Source: Parietaria judaica (Eukaryota > Streptophyta > Magnoliopsida > Rosales > Urticaceae). Taken from it: DNA of 64,000 nucleotides. A model generated the notes under the pieces. It made no database searches. It was not told the origin of the DNA and was given only the letters and a program-made list of their open reading frames with translations. Positions 1 through 10,884 of this stretch are shown in pieces. The translations under genes and the position numbers were made by a program. The stretch's first letter is position 1. Each line of letters starts with the position of its first letter. Where the stretch lies: NCBI GenBank assembly GCA_954871525.1, contig OX940866.1, positions 12,733,001 through 12,797,000 on the forward strand, in the 5' to 3' direction.

Positions 1-184
1 TCGGGGCTATTTTTTGCATGGCCTCGACTTTTATTGAACTAATTTGGAGTTTCTGTTATGCATAACCTTTTTCTTTGTCTCAGACTCGAGGAGAAGATAA
101 TATATATATATATATATAAACATACAGGCGAGAGTGCCTAAGAGTAACAGCCCGGTGAGAGTGCCGAGCAGGAAGAAAAATAAA

Positions 185-244
<60 letters not shown>

Positions 245-555
245 GGCTAGGGCGCCGAGCAAGCCCATACCGGCGAGAGTGCCGAGAAAATAATAAAAAT
301 ATATATATACGGCTAGGGCGCCGAGCAAGCCCATACCGGCGAGAGTGCCGAGAAAATAATAAAAATATATATACGGCTAGGGCGCCGAGCAAGCCCATAC
401 CGGCAAGAGTGCCGAGAAAATAATAAAAATATATATACGGCTAGGGTGCTGAGCAAGCCCATACCGGCGAGAGTGCCGAGAAAATAAAATAAAAAATATA
501 TACGGCTAAGGCGCCGAGCAAGCCCACACCGGCGAGAGTGCCGAGAAAACTAAGA

Positions 556-618
<63 letters not shown>

Positions 619-720
619 TAAAGGCGAGAGTGCCTAAGAGAAACAACCCGGTGAAAGTGCCGAGCATAAAGAAAAGTAAAGGGAAAATATACGGCTAGAA
701 TGCTCAAAGCAAGCCCATCG
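1..720. repeat. AT microsatellites and ~65-bp minisatellite
   Basis: The motif cggctagggcgccgagcaag recurs near 244, 310, 374, 438 and 503, and in degenerate form near 691. The repeat unit is therefore about 64-66 bp. Each unit joins a GC-rich half (ending in agagtgccgagaaaa) to an AT-microsatellite half. A second related motif, ggcgagagtgcctaagag, flanks the block near 128 and 623. Long (TA)n runs occupy 190-241 and 557-605. ORFs here are only low-complexity translation and are not genes. The block lies directly upstream of a polypurine-tract-like sequence and a probable LTR, so it may be internal sequence of a gypsy-type element. Confidence 0.8.
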
Positions 721-797
721 TCGCAGGGAGCATGTAGCCAGCTAAAAGAAGTTTACTGCTGTACTCGTTTTCTATTTTACCAAGTGTATACACTTGA

Positions 798-1655
798 TAA
801 AATGGGGGACTAACTGTTAAGGTCGGATTTGGTCAAATCCATCCTCAACACAAATCGTGTCGTTTTGTCCATAAACGACACAAGGAAAGAGCGAGGAAGT
901 TCGTTGACCGATGGCCAACCAAGGGATATCCTCGAGGAAGAGCAACCCTCGATGAAGTCCAAGAGGAAACCTCGATGAAGTCTAAGAGGAACCCTCGATG
1001 GAGTCTAAGAGGAACCATCGATGAAGTCCAAGAGGAACCCTCGATGAAGTCCAATAGGAACCATCGATGAAGTTTAAGAGCAACCCTCAATGAAGTCTAA
1101 AGGCGTCATGATGAAGCGCAGGGCCGAATGACGGCTGACGGGATGCGCATTTAATGAAGCCCACTTACCCACTCGATGAGAGGCATCAGCGACGAAGCTT
1201 GCAGGGCCGAATGACGGCTGATGGGATGCGCATTTAATGAAGCTCACCTACCCATAATGACAGTTTGCTCGGAAGTGACTTAAAGCACAGATTAACCATG
1301 CTTCCCTCAAATTACTCTGGGAAGCAAATGAGTAAAAAGAGAAAAGGGCGGGAAAGATGCGAGATGGCATAATGTAAACTCTATAAAAGGCAAGTTAAGC
1401 CTCATTTGTAGAGGTTCGGAAAAATAGATGAGAAAACCATAGAAAAAGAGAGAATATCCAGTAGGAGGAAGGCTTAAGAGATAGAGAAAGTTATTGTTCT
1501 TGATCCTTCAATTGTCCAGCTTTTTAACGAAAGGAAACCGAGCTTTTGTCGGAAATATAATAAAACAAAGATATTCACTGATCATTGTTGTTAACTTGTT
1601 ATTTGTGATTATTTTTGTGACTGGAAAATGGTGGTGAAACCCTCTACAATTTCTT
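798..1655 (+). mobile_element. Probable Ty3/gypsy-type 3' LTR (right edge uncertain)
   Basis: A purine-rich tract (aaaatgggggac, about 780-791) is followed within a few bases by TGTTAAGGTCGG at 798, the usual arrangement of a polypurine tract and 3' LTR. A TATA-like box (ctataaaagg) lies near 1381 and an AATAAA-like signal near 1558, as expected for U3-R order. Inside are a ~23-bp tandem repeat (gaggaaccctcgatgaagtc, about 940-1100) and a duplicated ~50-bp block (cagggccgaatgacggctga at about 1119 and 1204). The right end was not fixed: several CA dinucleotides near 1600-1660 could serve and no target duplication was found. Family assignment is inference. Confidence 0.5.
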
Positions 1656-1699
1656 AGAATTATTTTTGAACTTTTTTGTAGATTTATGACTTATAATGA

Positions 1700-2800
1700 T
1701 AGATCTATATGAATCATGCATTTGTTCTTTGATATTTACTCATTTTCACGATTTTGAGAAGATTTGCATGAGTTCATAACTTAAGATTTAGTTTCTCAAA
1801 TGATTTATGTTTAGAAATGGGTAAAGATTGTACTTTTGAGGTTTTTTTTTTTTTTTTTTTGCATTCTTATGAATATCTTGATGGAAACTTGTTTTGATGA
1901 CTTAGTTTGTAATTATTTTGTTAGATTTAGAGGAAATTCGGACTTTTATGCTTGTTAGGCAAAACTATACAAAGTTTTGAATTTTGAAATTTTATAAATT
2001 TGATGATTTAATGTTTGTATAGGCTTTAAAAGATTGTAGTTAGTAAGAAATGTGAGTTTGTGGGGGCTTTGAGGTCTTGAATTTTAAGATTACAATATTT
2101 TTCTTTGGGTTTTTTTATGGAAAAGTATAGAAATTCACATTTTTTTAATTTTGAAGTAATTTAATCAATTTTTTTATGTTTCTCTTTCATTATTAAGTTA
2201 TTGATATATTAATCTCTGATTTTGGTGGTTTTTTTTTTTTTACAAATTTGAGCTTAAATCCGATTTTCTCATAATTGCGGCAAAAATATTCTAAGTTGAT
2301 CTTTTCTTATTTGTGAGGTAATCTACTCAATTTTTTGAGTGTTTTCATTGATTAAATATTTTTTTTAAAAATAATCTGATATTTTGGTGTAATTTATTTT
2401 CAGATTCGACGATAATTCGGCTATTCTTATAATTGTGACAAAAGTCTTTAAGTTTATCTTTTTTGATTTCAAAGGTAATCTAGTGACTTTTCATGCTGTT
2501 AGCTTTCATTAAATAATTATTCCTGTAATATTGTGAGTTTTTAGTGCAATTTAATTTCAGGTTTGAGCTTAATTCGGATAAGCTCTTAATTACGGCAAAA
2601 GTCTTCAAAGTTTATGTTTTCTGATTTTTGAGGTAATAAACTGACTTTTCTTGCTGTTAGCTTTCATTAAATATTTATTCCTATAATAATTTGAGATTTT
2701 GGTGCAATTTAATTTCAGATTTGAGGCAAATATATTTTAAGGCAAAAGTACCTATTTTGCCATTTGTCTTGCTGCTTTTAACTATTCTCATAATTCTTTT
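1700..2800. repeat. AT-rich DNA with four diverged ~155-bp tandem units
   Basis: Between about 2190 and 2740 a unit of roughly 155 bp recurs about four times. It contains a phrase like ttggtgcaatttaatttcag, a phrase like aattgcggcaaaagtctt, and gctttcattaaatatttatt. Clear copies of the ttcag phrase end near 2403, 2560 and 2719. Poly-T runs lie at about 1841-1860 and 2229-2240. No gene was recognised in this interval. The units run directly into the hAT zinc-finger ORF at 2818, so they may be non-coding parts of that element. Confidence 0.5.
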
Positions 2801-2817
2801 TGTTATTTAGGTTGAAG

Positions 2818-3123
2818 ATGAGTAAAGACAACGTTGCGAGGGAGCATTGCACTCCATATGGGGATCCGAGCAACAACTCGGGTTTCAAGTGCAATTACTG
2901 CGGGAGGGAGATCAGAGGTGGCAGAATCACAAGAATGAAACAAAATTTGGCCGGCACCGATAAGAACAAAAATGTCCCGCAAGAGATCGTACGCACTTCG
3001 AACGTGCATGACTTGTTTTGGAACAAATATCTGAAGATGCATCTAGAAGCAAGTAGTGCCAGCGGTGTTATGGAAGCCCGCAGAAGATCATCGTTTTTTT
3101 TTAGGTCGGAGAAGTTGGTCTGA
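2818..3123 (+). pseudogene. hAT transposase BED-type zinc-finger remnant
   Basis: A 101-residue ORF starts MSKDNVAREHC and contains FKCNYCGREIRGGRITRMK then QNLAG. This matches the N-terminal BED zinc-finger region of plant hAT transposase-derived proteins, where the family signature is C-x2-C followed by GGI-x-R-x-K-x-H-LAG. The histidine expected before LAG is Asn here, so the zinc ligand set looks broken. The ORF ends about 60 residues later and no hAT dimerisation domain follows. It is a fragment, not a functional transposase. The ATG at 2818 is used because the codon 18 bases upstream is TTG and follows a splice-acceptor-like ttatttag. Poly-purine residues precede the stop. Confidence 0.6.
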
Positions 3124-5036
3124 GACTCTGAGTATTATCTATCTATTATGTGTTTGAGTTTTTAGACTATGTGTTTGATAGTTGAGATTTGTGTGACTTT
3201 GTTTTATTAGTGTTTTAGATCGGCAAGCGATTCATCAGCAAATTCGGTAAGTTGAACCTTGCTTTTAAGCAAGGTGTAAAATTTTGAGATTTTCGACCGA
3301 TTTCCGAATGCCGAAGTAATGCGGAACGACAGCCCTACCCTTTCGCTGCCGTTTTACCATTTGTCGCCGAATGTCGTTCGAAACCCACCTATCATGCCGC
3401 ATGTCGTTTATTTACAAAAACAAAACAAAAAAATGTGTGAAATCCGATAAAAATGACATTTTTCACAAAATCCTAACATTTTATTCGAGCTTTCCGCCCT
3501 TTTACTCGTCGGTAGGTCACGGCCAAAATTTCCGGCAGTGAGAGAGAGAATAGAAACAGAGAGATAGAGATGAAGAGATGTAGAGAGAAGAGACGAAGAG
3601 AGACGCAGAGAGAGGAGGTGAAAGAAAGAGAGGGAGGTGTCAGCTGAGAGGGTGAGAGAGGATGAGAGTGTAGGGTTAGGAAATGTTGTATAAATATGGT
3701 GAGGTGTAGAGTTTAAGTTGATGGGTTTAATTTTTATGGGCTTTTTTGGGCCTCCACACATGAACTAAAGTATTAATTGAGATAATTTTTATGAAATTAA
3801 ATCTATTATTCTATAGTTTAATGAAATTAGGCTCTATAATAATATATTTTTATTATATTTACAACTATAATATCTTCAATTTTTATATATATATATAATT
3901 TTTGAAGCTAATAATATATATGAAATTCTTGTATTATTTTCCAGAATATCCGTCGAAAACCCCATCGGCATGCGGTATGCCCATGAAAAATATGCGGTAT
4001 TTTCGGCATGCGGCATGCCTTTTTTCTTTTCTTTTCTATTTGCCCACCGGCAAGCGATATGTCCGTAAAATAGAAATTGCGAAACGGCATAGGCAAGCGG
4101 TATTTAAAACCTTGCTTTTAAGCGTTGCCTCTCTATAATTTGAACACTTGTAAACAGATATTAAAGATTTATAACGCGTTACTTCTATGATTACAATCGC
4201 AAACTTATAAAGCAAGAAATTAATAAAGAGTGTAATAACAACAACAATTTAGAAAAAACACAAAGAGAAGAGAAGAGAGATTGTCTGCAATTGATGAGCA
4301 AAATTCAGCCAGTGGGCCCCAAATGAGAAGTTGGTGGGTCACACACTCACACTACCTAAATTATAATCTAATCTAATTTAGTAGAGTTCTTATATTATTT
4401 TATTTTAGGAATAATTTAGTAGAGAGTTGTTCCCATTGTTGATAAGAAAATTCTTCACAAGCAAAGTATATCCGGCTCCAACCATCTAGTCCAGATTTTT
4501 TTTTTTATAAATTAAAGTAACATTTATTTGTGTTGATAAATTTGATGCCATACGCATGATACATACCTTATTTAGAATTTGTTCAAATTATTCATTCAAG
4601 TATTTAGTAATCTACAACTTTATAGTTTCAAGGTTTTTAGAAAGAAAAAAAATATTGGTGAAAAGCATATCGAAATAGAATAGGAGTCTAGAAAGAAAAA
4701 AAAATATTGTGAAAAGCATATCGAAATAGAATAGGAGACATTAATTTCGTGAAAAATATATGTTTTGGATTATTTTTATCATTTTAATATATATATTTAT
4801 TTGAATCTGAAGTTTTTCTGACATCTATTTTATCTTTAAAATTAGAATAAGTCGTACAATTTGAAAAAAAAAATAATAATGAGGGAGTTGTGGTGACAAT
4901 ACCACTAACTCCAAATTTCCATACAAAATTAGCATAAAACTAAAGTTCAGGAACTTTTTTTTTTAAGAAAAAAACTTCAACAGAATAGCAAGTTATAGGG
5001 AAAAAGACATTTAATTTAAATTGCACATTTTTTTTA
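3124..5036. other. Intergenic DNA with degenerate repeats, no gene seen
   Basis: No coding region is supported. A perfect short palindrome, accttgcttttaagcaaggt, lies near 3257, and a second copy of accttgcttttaagc lies near 4109. Between them are several GGCATGCGGTATGCC-like palindromic words (3967-4020), which suggests an old terminal-inverted-repeat element of about 0.9 kb. A GA-rich block fills 3535-3670. At about 4630-4738 a ~55-bp sequence ending in gcatatcgaaatagaatagg is tandemly duplicated. Confidence 0.4.
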
Positions 5037-6186
5037 GGGAAATTTGCGGCAAAAATCATCGAAGTCACTAAATTCTTGCAGATAAATCACTACCGTCTAT
5101 TTTTTGCGGCAAAAATCACTAACGTCATCAATTGTTTGCAGATAAGTCACTACTACTAATTTTTTGCGGCGAAAATCATCAAAGTCACTATACTCTTGCA
5201 GATAAATCACTAACGTCTATTTTTGCTCCAAAAGTCATTAACGTTAGTCTTTCCTTACAAATGTTATCTGGCAACGTTAAATGACATATCACCAGCCTAC
5301 ATGGCATTCATCGATTGTCTCCAACAACGACAACACGCATTAGTGATAACATTATTTGAAATAGAGATTTTTACGGCAATTGTACCATAAACTCTTAAAA
5401 TTAATTTTATCGTGGCCAAAATTCTAAAAACACTAAAAAATAATCCTACCATAACTTCCAATTTTTCCCAACAATTTTATCGTGGCAGTGAACATACCCA
5501 ACCTTTAGCCATATTCTTCGATAGGTACCCAACCTCAATAAATATAAGCGAAAGTACTTAACGTCGCAATTTTTTTGCCGACCAACTAACGTCGTTAGAC
5601 ACCTGCCTACGTAGCCGTTAGGCTGTCTCATGTAGCGTTCCACGTGGCACAAGCCGCCACGTGGCCAAAGGGTGGGTACTTTCTCCGCAATTAACCCTAA
5701 AAGATAAAAATTTATCCTATAAGAAAAACAAAAAATATTTTTTTATAAATGCATATTTTATAAAATTATTTGATTATATTTGACAAAGGTACAAAAATTA
5801 TTTGATTACTTAAAAAATAAAACATCTTCTTTTTATGGTACAATTGTGGTAAAAATCTCTGTTTCAAATAATGTTATCACTAATGTGTGTTGTCGTTGTT
5901 GGAGACAATTGATGAATGCCATGTAGGCTAGTGATATGTCATTTAACGTTGCCAGATAACATTTGTAAGGAAAGACTGACGTTATTGACTTTTGGAGCAA
6001 AAATAGACGTTAGTGATTTATCTGCAAGAATATAGTGACTTTAATGATTTTCGCCGCAAAAAATTAACGGTAGTGACTTATTTGCAAACAATTGATGACG
6101 TTAGTGATTTTTGCCGCAAAAAATAGATGGTAGTTATTTATCTGCAAAAATTTAGTGACTTCGATGATTTTCGCCGCAAATTTCCC
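5037..6186. mobile_element. Mutator-like foldback element with 353-bp inverted arms
   Basis: The element starts GGGAAATTTGCGGC and ends with its reverse complement, GCCGCAAATTTCCC. The arms 5037-5389 and 5834-6186 are inverted copies of equal length (353 bp) along their whole extent, with scattered substitutions. Flanks are T-rich (ttttttttа-like on the left, nine T on the right), compatible with an 8-9-bp target duplication but not diagnostic. The interior, 5390-5833, holds another sequence with an end-like agggttaattgcggag motif (read on the minus strand near 5697), resembling other Mutator-like elements in this window. No transposase is encoded. Classified from long terminal inverted repeats plus 9-bp duplications in related copies. 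Confidence 0.8.
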
Positions 6187-6610
6187 TTTTTTTTTAAATC
6201 AATGGATAAGTATTAAAATACATAATTAAATTTCAAAAGGACAGCAAGTTTTTGGGATCAAAGTTGAACATTTTTGTTTGACTATGTTTGATAATTATGG
6301 GATTAGATTCTTTTTGGATGTGCAACACTATTAAGTCAGATCGTTACACAACCTGTCGACATTATATTATATATATATGAACTTTTGATTTGGAAAGTGG
6401 TTGATTATTTTAATTAATTATAATATATTATGTCTACCCCAATTAATTAGACACTAAGTACTAACCATAAGGGACAAGCTTGATTATTGTAACTCTTTTT
6501 CATCACTCCTCGCCATTAATTAGGAAACATATCTGTCTCCAAGCGTGTATGAGCTGGCCTCACCCACTTGTTTATATAATTATATAAGCATGAATGTGTG
6601 TGGATATAAT

Positions 6611-6949
6611 CAGGGTTCTAACTTACCGAATTTGTCGATAAATCGGTTACCGTTTTCGAAGATTATCGACGGAAAACCTATAATACTGTAGCTTACCGCT
6701 TACCGATACTTTTCGAAGATTATCGACGGAGTTTAATTGGTATTTTTGCCGCGATAATTTTTTTTATTTGCACCGAAAAGACCCTCATTTTTACACTGCA
6801 ATTTCCGATAATCGGTTGGAAAAGATTTTATCGAAAAGCTCGATAATCGTCGAAAAGTATATAAAACGATAAGTATTAGAGCCGGCAACTTACCGGTAAC
6901 TATCGAAAAGATCGAAAATCGACGATTATCGTCGAAAATGCGAACCCTG
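6611..6949. mobile_element. Non-autonomous hAT element (MITE), 339 bp
   Basis: The ends are CAGGGTTC on the left and GAACCCTG on the right, a perfect 8-bp terminal inverted repeat. The element is flanked by a perfect 8-bp direct repeat, gatataat, at 6603-6610 and 6950-6957. Eight-bp target duplications with CAGGG termini are characteristic of the hAT superfamily. The interior is made of short inverted words such as cgaagattatcgacgg and cgataatcgtcgaaaag, so the whole element could fold on itself. It encodes no protein. Confidence 0.9.
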
Positions 6950-6957
6950 GATATAAT

Positions 6958-8427
6958 CATCTTTCTTGGTCTTATAATTACATGAGAATATGCAATTAAT
7001 GTTTAGCCTCGAAAAATAAATTTTAGTATTTAAAAATATAATAACTTTTTTTTTTGTTAGAAATATTATGGAGATCAAATAAGTCACAAATTGAATCACG
7101 CATGAAATAGTTTTTCTTTTATATCATTTTGAGTATCATTAAAATGTCTTGAGGTCTACATATGCAAGAACGATACATGATAAAAAAAGCCGTTAAGTTC
7201 GAAATACGTGTAGACGATGTAAAAAAAAAACTTTTGAAACAAAATCATGAAAAAACTATACGTAAACACAACTTCGCCTCAACGATCTTATATAGGTAAG
7301 CTCAGCGAGGGACTTTGCACTAAGTTTAGAAACAATAGTTTAATCTTATTTTATTTTTATTTTTTTTGAAAAAGAAAATTGAGATGTTTATTAAAAAAAT
7401 AAAAAACCGTCCAAAATAACCTTTGAAATTAGAAATCTATTATGTACCAAACATATTTTCAGAAGACCCAAAAGATGGATGAAAATTAAATACAACTCAA
7501 ATGCATGAGCATGAAAATCAAGTACATGTACATAACATTATGAACATCATAATATAATACACTGAACCTCAAACACAAATTATGTACATATATACATGAA
7601 CATCAAATATATATATACATGGACATCAAATTATGAAGAAAAGTTATAAATAATTTGTTTATCTAAATTTTTTTATCGGAACCGAAAACTCATGTTTTCA
7701 CACAAACTCATGGTATAATTTCCGTATTATTAAGATAAAGAGGAGAGAGTGGTTTCTCTCTAGGGTATTAGGGTTCCTCTCAACTTTTTCCTCCCCATCT
7801 CGCATCTTCCGTATTCTCTGTGAGATTTGTGGTCTAAAGTGAAAAAATTAGTGTATTATCAAAGTATAACGTTGAATGTTTCCAAGCCTTCCGCGTTTTC
7901 ACCGAGTCTCGATCTATTCCAGTGAGGACCGTGGTACTCCAACGACATAAGACTGCGACGAAAGTGCGAGTCAAGTGGACGAGCTGGATTCGATTCATCG
8001 AGGTTAGGGTTTAATCTAGTTTAGCAATTCTGAATTTATTATGAGCATGTACTCTTGATTTTGAAGATTATTTGCGTAGATACGAGTTTTGATTCCGAAA
8101 CTAGCTTTTGGACAGGATTTATTCTTGAGCGGATGCGTTGTCATCATAATGTAGGGATCATTTTCGGATTGGCTCTAGATTTCTTATATTTATTTTTGGA
8201 TCAAATCAGAAGTACGTCATTTTTTTGGCATGGGAGTTTTTGTATACATTATGTTAATTTATTGCGACGGATTGTAATTTGTGTCACACTAATGAAGCCG
8301 TATCAACTTGAGGACCGAAGACAAAACGCCGAAGTGATGTAGCCGCATGTCCGGGCAGACAATGTGGGTAGCACAACCAAATAGGCTGTGTGCTCATGTG
8401 CACTACTCAGGCCCATGCACTGCAAGC
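6958..8427. other. Intergenic DNA, no gene recognised
   Basis: The interval is AT-rich. From about 7740 to 8340 the composition is more balanced and contains gagagagtggtttctctctagg and a 95-codon ORF at 8055-8342 that I cannot relate to any family. This may be a remnant of a retroelement leader, but neither an LTR nor a protein domain is visible. Near 7540-7640 there are short repeats of the words acatgaacatcaaa and tatatatacatg. Confidence 0.35.
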
Positions 8428-8435
8428 CCACTAGG

Positions 8436-9023
8436 CAGTGGCGAAGCTAGCTATTTCAACTAGGAGAGGCACTAATATATATTAAACATAATGTCTCTTT
8501 TAGTATACGATTTTTTATTTATTTAATTTATCTCAAGGATTTATCATGCTATATATCGAAGACACGATGATAATAATAATAATAATTTTAAAAAAGATAA
8601 TAATTATTCCACAAAATATTACAAATAAGTTGTACGCTTAATTCATATTCAGTAAAAAAAAAAAATTCACTAGCATAAGAGTATATCAAGTTATCTATCA
8701 TCTATATATTAAATAAACAGTTAAAGTTCTATGTTTTAGCTTATTTAGCTCCACCATATCTATGGGTAAATTAAAACCCATTAAAAATATATACACATAA
8801 ATCAATGTTGAGGTTAGTTCCTATTTCTATGGGTTAGTTAGTATACATAATACACATATTCACACACATATATAAATGGTGTATAATTAAAAAAAATTCC
8901 TATTTCTATGGGTGACATAGGCTACCAATCAAGTTTGACTATTAAAATATTAATAAAAAATTAGAAAGAAAGAATTGAGAGTGGGCATGTGTCCCCCCTA
9001 ATTCCTCTATAGTTTCGTCACTG
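8436..9023. mobile_element. Non-autonomous hAT element, 588 bp
   Basis: The left end reads CAGTGGCGAAGCTAG and the right end, read on the minus strand, is CAGTGACGAAACTATAG, an imperfect inverted repeat. A perfect 8-bp target duplication, ccactagg, flanks it at 8428-8435 and 9024-9031. The interior is AT-rich and has no transposase ORF. The right target duplication directly abuts that of the next hAT element. Confidence 0.88.
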
Positions 9024-9039
9024 CCACTAGGCCATGCAC

Positions 9040-9624
9040 TAGGGCTGAAACGAGGTAAAAAAACCCGGTTCTTTTTCATTACCCGAAACCCGAACCCGGA
9101 TTTTCGGGTTTTGACTTTTCAAACCCGAACCCGGTTTTTAAAGACAAAACCCGGAAATCCGGATTCGGGTAATTACCCGATTTTTATTCAAAAACCCGGA
9201 TATTAAACCCGAACCCGATTTTAACCCACTTTTTATTTATTTGAAGTAAAAACAATTATAAAGCCATTAATACATAATATTACCTAATCATAAATACACC
9301 AATCCAAACTTTGTACACATAGATGTAGTATTAATGTTAGTTTGTAAATATAATACTTAGTAAAAACAGGTTTTTAAACATTATAAAAATAAATTAGATA
9401 TTTATAAATCTTTATTTAAAAATCCGGGTTTTAGTAACCTACTAACCGGGTTTCGGGTTTTATAACTCAAAACCCGGAACCCGGAACCGGTTTAACTCGG
9501 TTACGGGTTTTTCAAAATTCGGTTTCGGTTTAACCCGATTTTAATTCGGTTTTGATTTTTTTAAACAGGATTCAGTACGGTTTCGGTTAAAAACCCGCAT
9601 TTGCGGGTTTTATGTGCAGGCCTA
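9040..9624. mobile_element. Non-autonomous hAT element, 585 bp
   Basis: The left end is TAGGGCTGAAACG and the right end, on the minus strand, is TAGGCCTGCAC. A perfect 8-bp target duplication, ccatgcac, lies at 9032-9039 and 9625-9632. The element is full of aacccggttt/gggtttcgggtt words in inverted order, so its two halves could pair. No coding capacity was seen. Size and end sequence match the elements at 37483-38069 and, more loosely, 60378-61157, so this is probably one family. Confidence 0.88.
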
Positions 9625-9632
9625 CCATGCAC

Positions 9633-10108
9633 CTAGGCTCTTGGGTGTGGGATACAAGGCCCGCTGAGTCTTGTGTCTTAAAGCGCGAAACTGGGCAAAC
9701 TAGCCTAGCCACGACGCATACGCTTGTCACACGCGTCGACATTCCGTCATGGAATCAATTACGGAGATTACTCAATGATATTAAAAATAAAACAATATAT
9801 TTTCAAGTTTTTAATTGCGTTGAAAAATATTAAAAAACGTGAAATTTGCATTTTTTACACGAGTATGCCGCATATTGACTTATTCAACATGAAAAATCTC
9901 AAATATGAACAAATTATTAAGTATTACTATGAGTTGTAGCTGTACACACGTAAACAACTTAACATTAACATGAAAGCTTGAGAATCAATCAAAACTGCTA
10001 ATGTCATGATTTTAGGTATTTCTCTCTCTCTAAAAAACGACTTTGTATATGTAATCTCGCAATTGAAAGTTTGCGAGTATATTGCTCTATTTTGAATAAT
10101 TTAGTTAC
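9633..10108. other. Intergenic DNA, no gene seen
   Basis: Two overlapping small ORFs (9612-9833 and 9724-9939) have no recognisable domain and are AT-rich. The interval ends at the target site (gttac, 10104-10108) of the copia element. Confidence 0.4.
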
Positions 10109-10403
10109 TGTTATGGATAATAATTGAAATGCTCATATAAGTACCAATTATTTATTTTTACCATACATTGGTAACATTAGTCAACAATTGTATGCTCTCA
10201 ATTTAGTATAAATACCCCCTAAGTTGATGAATAAAATTCACCCTCACATTTCCACACTTACATTCATCTCACCTTATCGTACTCTAAATCTTCTCCATTC
10301 TCTCTTCCATAAATCATATTTCATACTCATCCATTATACCATATACCCATCACCAAATTTCTTACCACTAAAATCTTGGTGCAAAGTTAGTGATTTTACA
10401 ACA
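10109..10403 (+). repeat. copia 5' LTR
   Basis: Starts TGTTATGG and ends ACAACA, with a TATA-like box (agtataaataccc) near 10206. It matches the 3' LTR at 13294-13597 along its length. The 3' copy has a small insertion after the TATA box and a longer T-run near its end. Confidence 0.9.
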
Positions 10404-10484
10404 CGATCACTTTACGGTAAGTTCAGAACACGGTATATTAAACTGTGGACTGAAAATTTTATAATTATTATTATCGTTGTATAA

Positions 10485-10795
10485 CATCATATTACTATAT
10501 ACAGGAGGCTCTGCCACCTTATAGTAATGTGATGGGATCTATGATAATTAATTTTTTTTTATGAATGACATCATCTTACCATACACAGGAGGCTCTGTCA
10601 CCTTATGGTAGTTTGATGTGATGTACAATATCTAACCTTGTTATGTATAAAATCATTTTATTATACAAAGGAGGCTCTGCCACCTTATAGTAAAATGATG
10701 TGATCTACATCTAACAAATATTTATCTTCAAATAATATCAAATTACTATATACAGGAGGCTCTGCCACCTTATAGTAAAATTGATATTAACTGAA
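10485..10795 (+). repeat. Four tandem stem-loop units in the copia leader
   Basis: The core caggaggctctgccacctta occurs at about 10502, 10585 (one change), 10667 (one change at the start) and 10754, a spacing of 82-87 bases. In each unit the core sits in the loop of a longer inverted repeat. In unit 1, 10485-10499 pairs with 10520-10534 over 15 positions including one U-G pair. Unit 2 changes CTATA/TATAG to CCATA/TATGG, a paired substitution. Unit 3 has a U-G pair at the same place. The core itself can pair as AGG-a-GGC, loop TCT, GCC-a-CCT. This points to selection on RNA structure in the genomic transcript. Function is unknown; packaging, dimerisation or translation control are possibilities. 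Confidence 0.75.
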
Positions 10796-10884
10796 ATTAA
10801 TTTTAACTTCTTTATTTTAATATTCTTATGATTAATATTATATATTTATCAAAATTTGTTTTTGTTTTTAGTTAAAGTTTTCAA

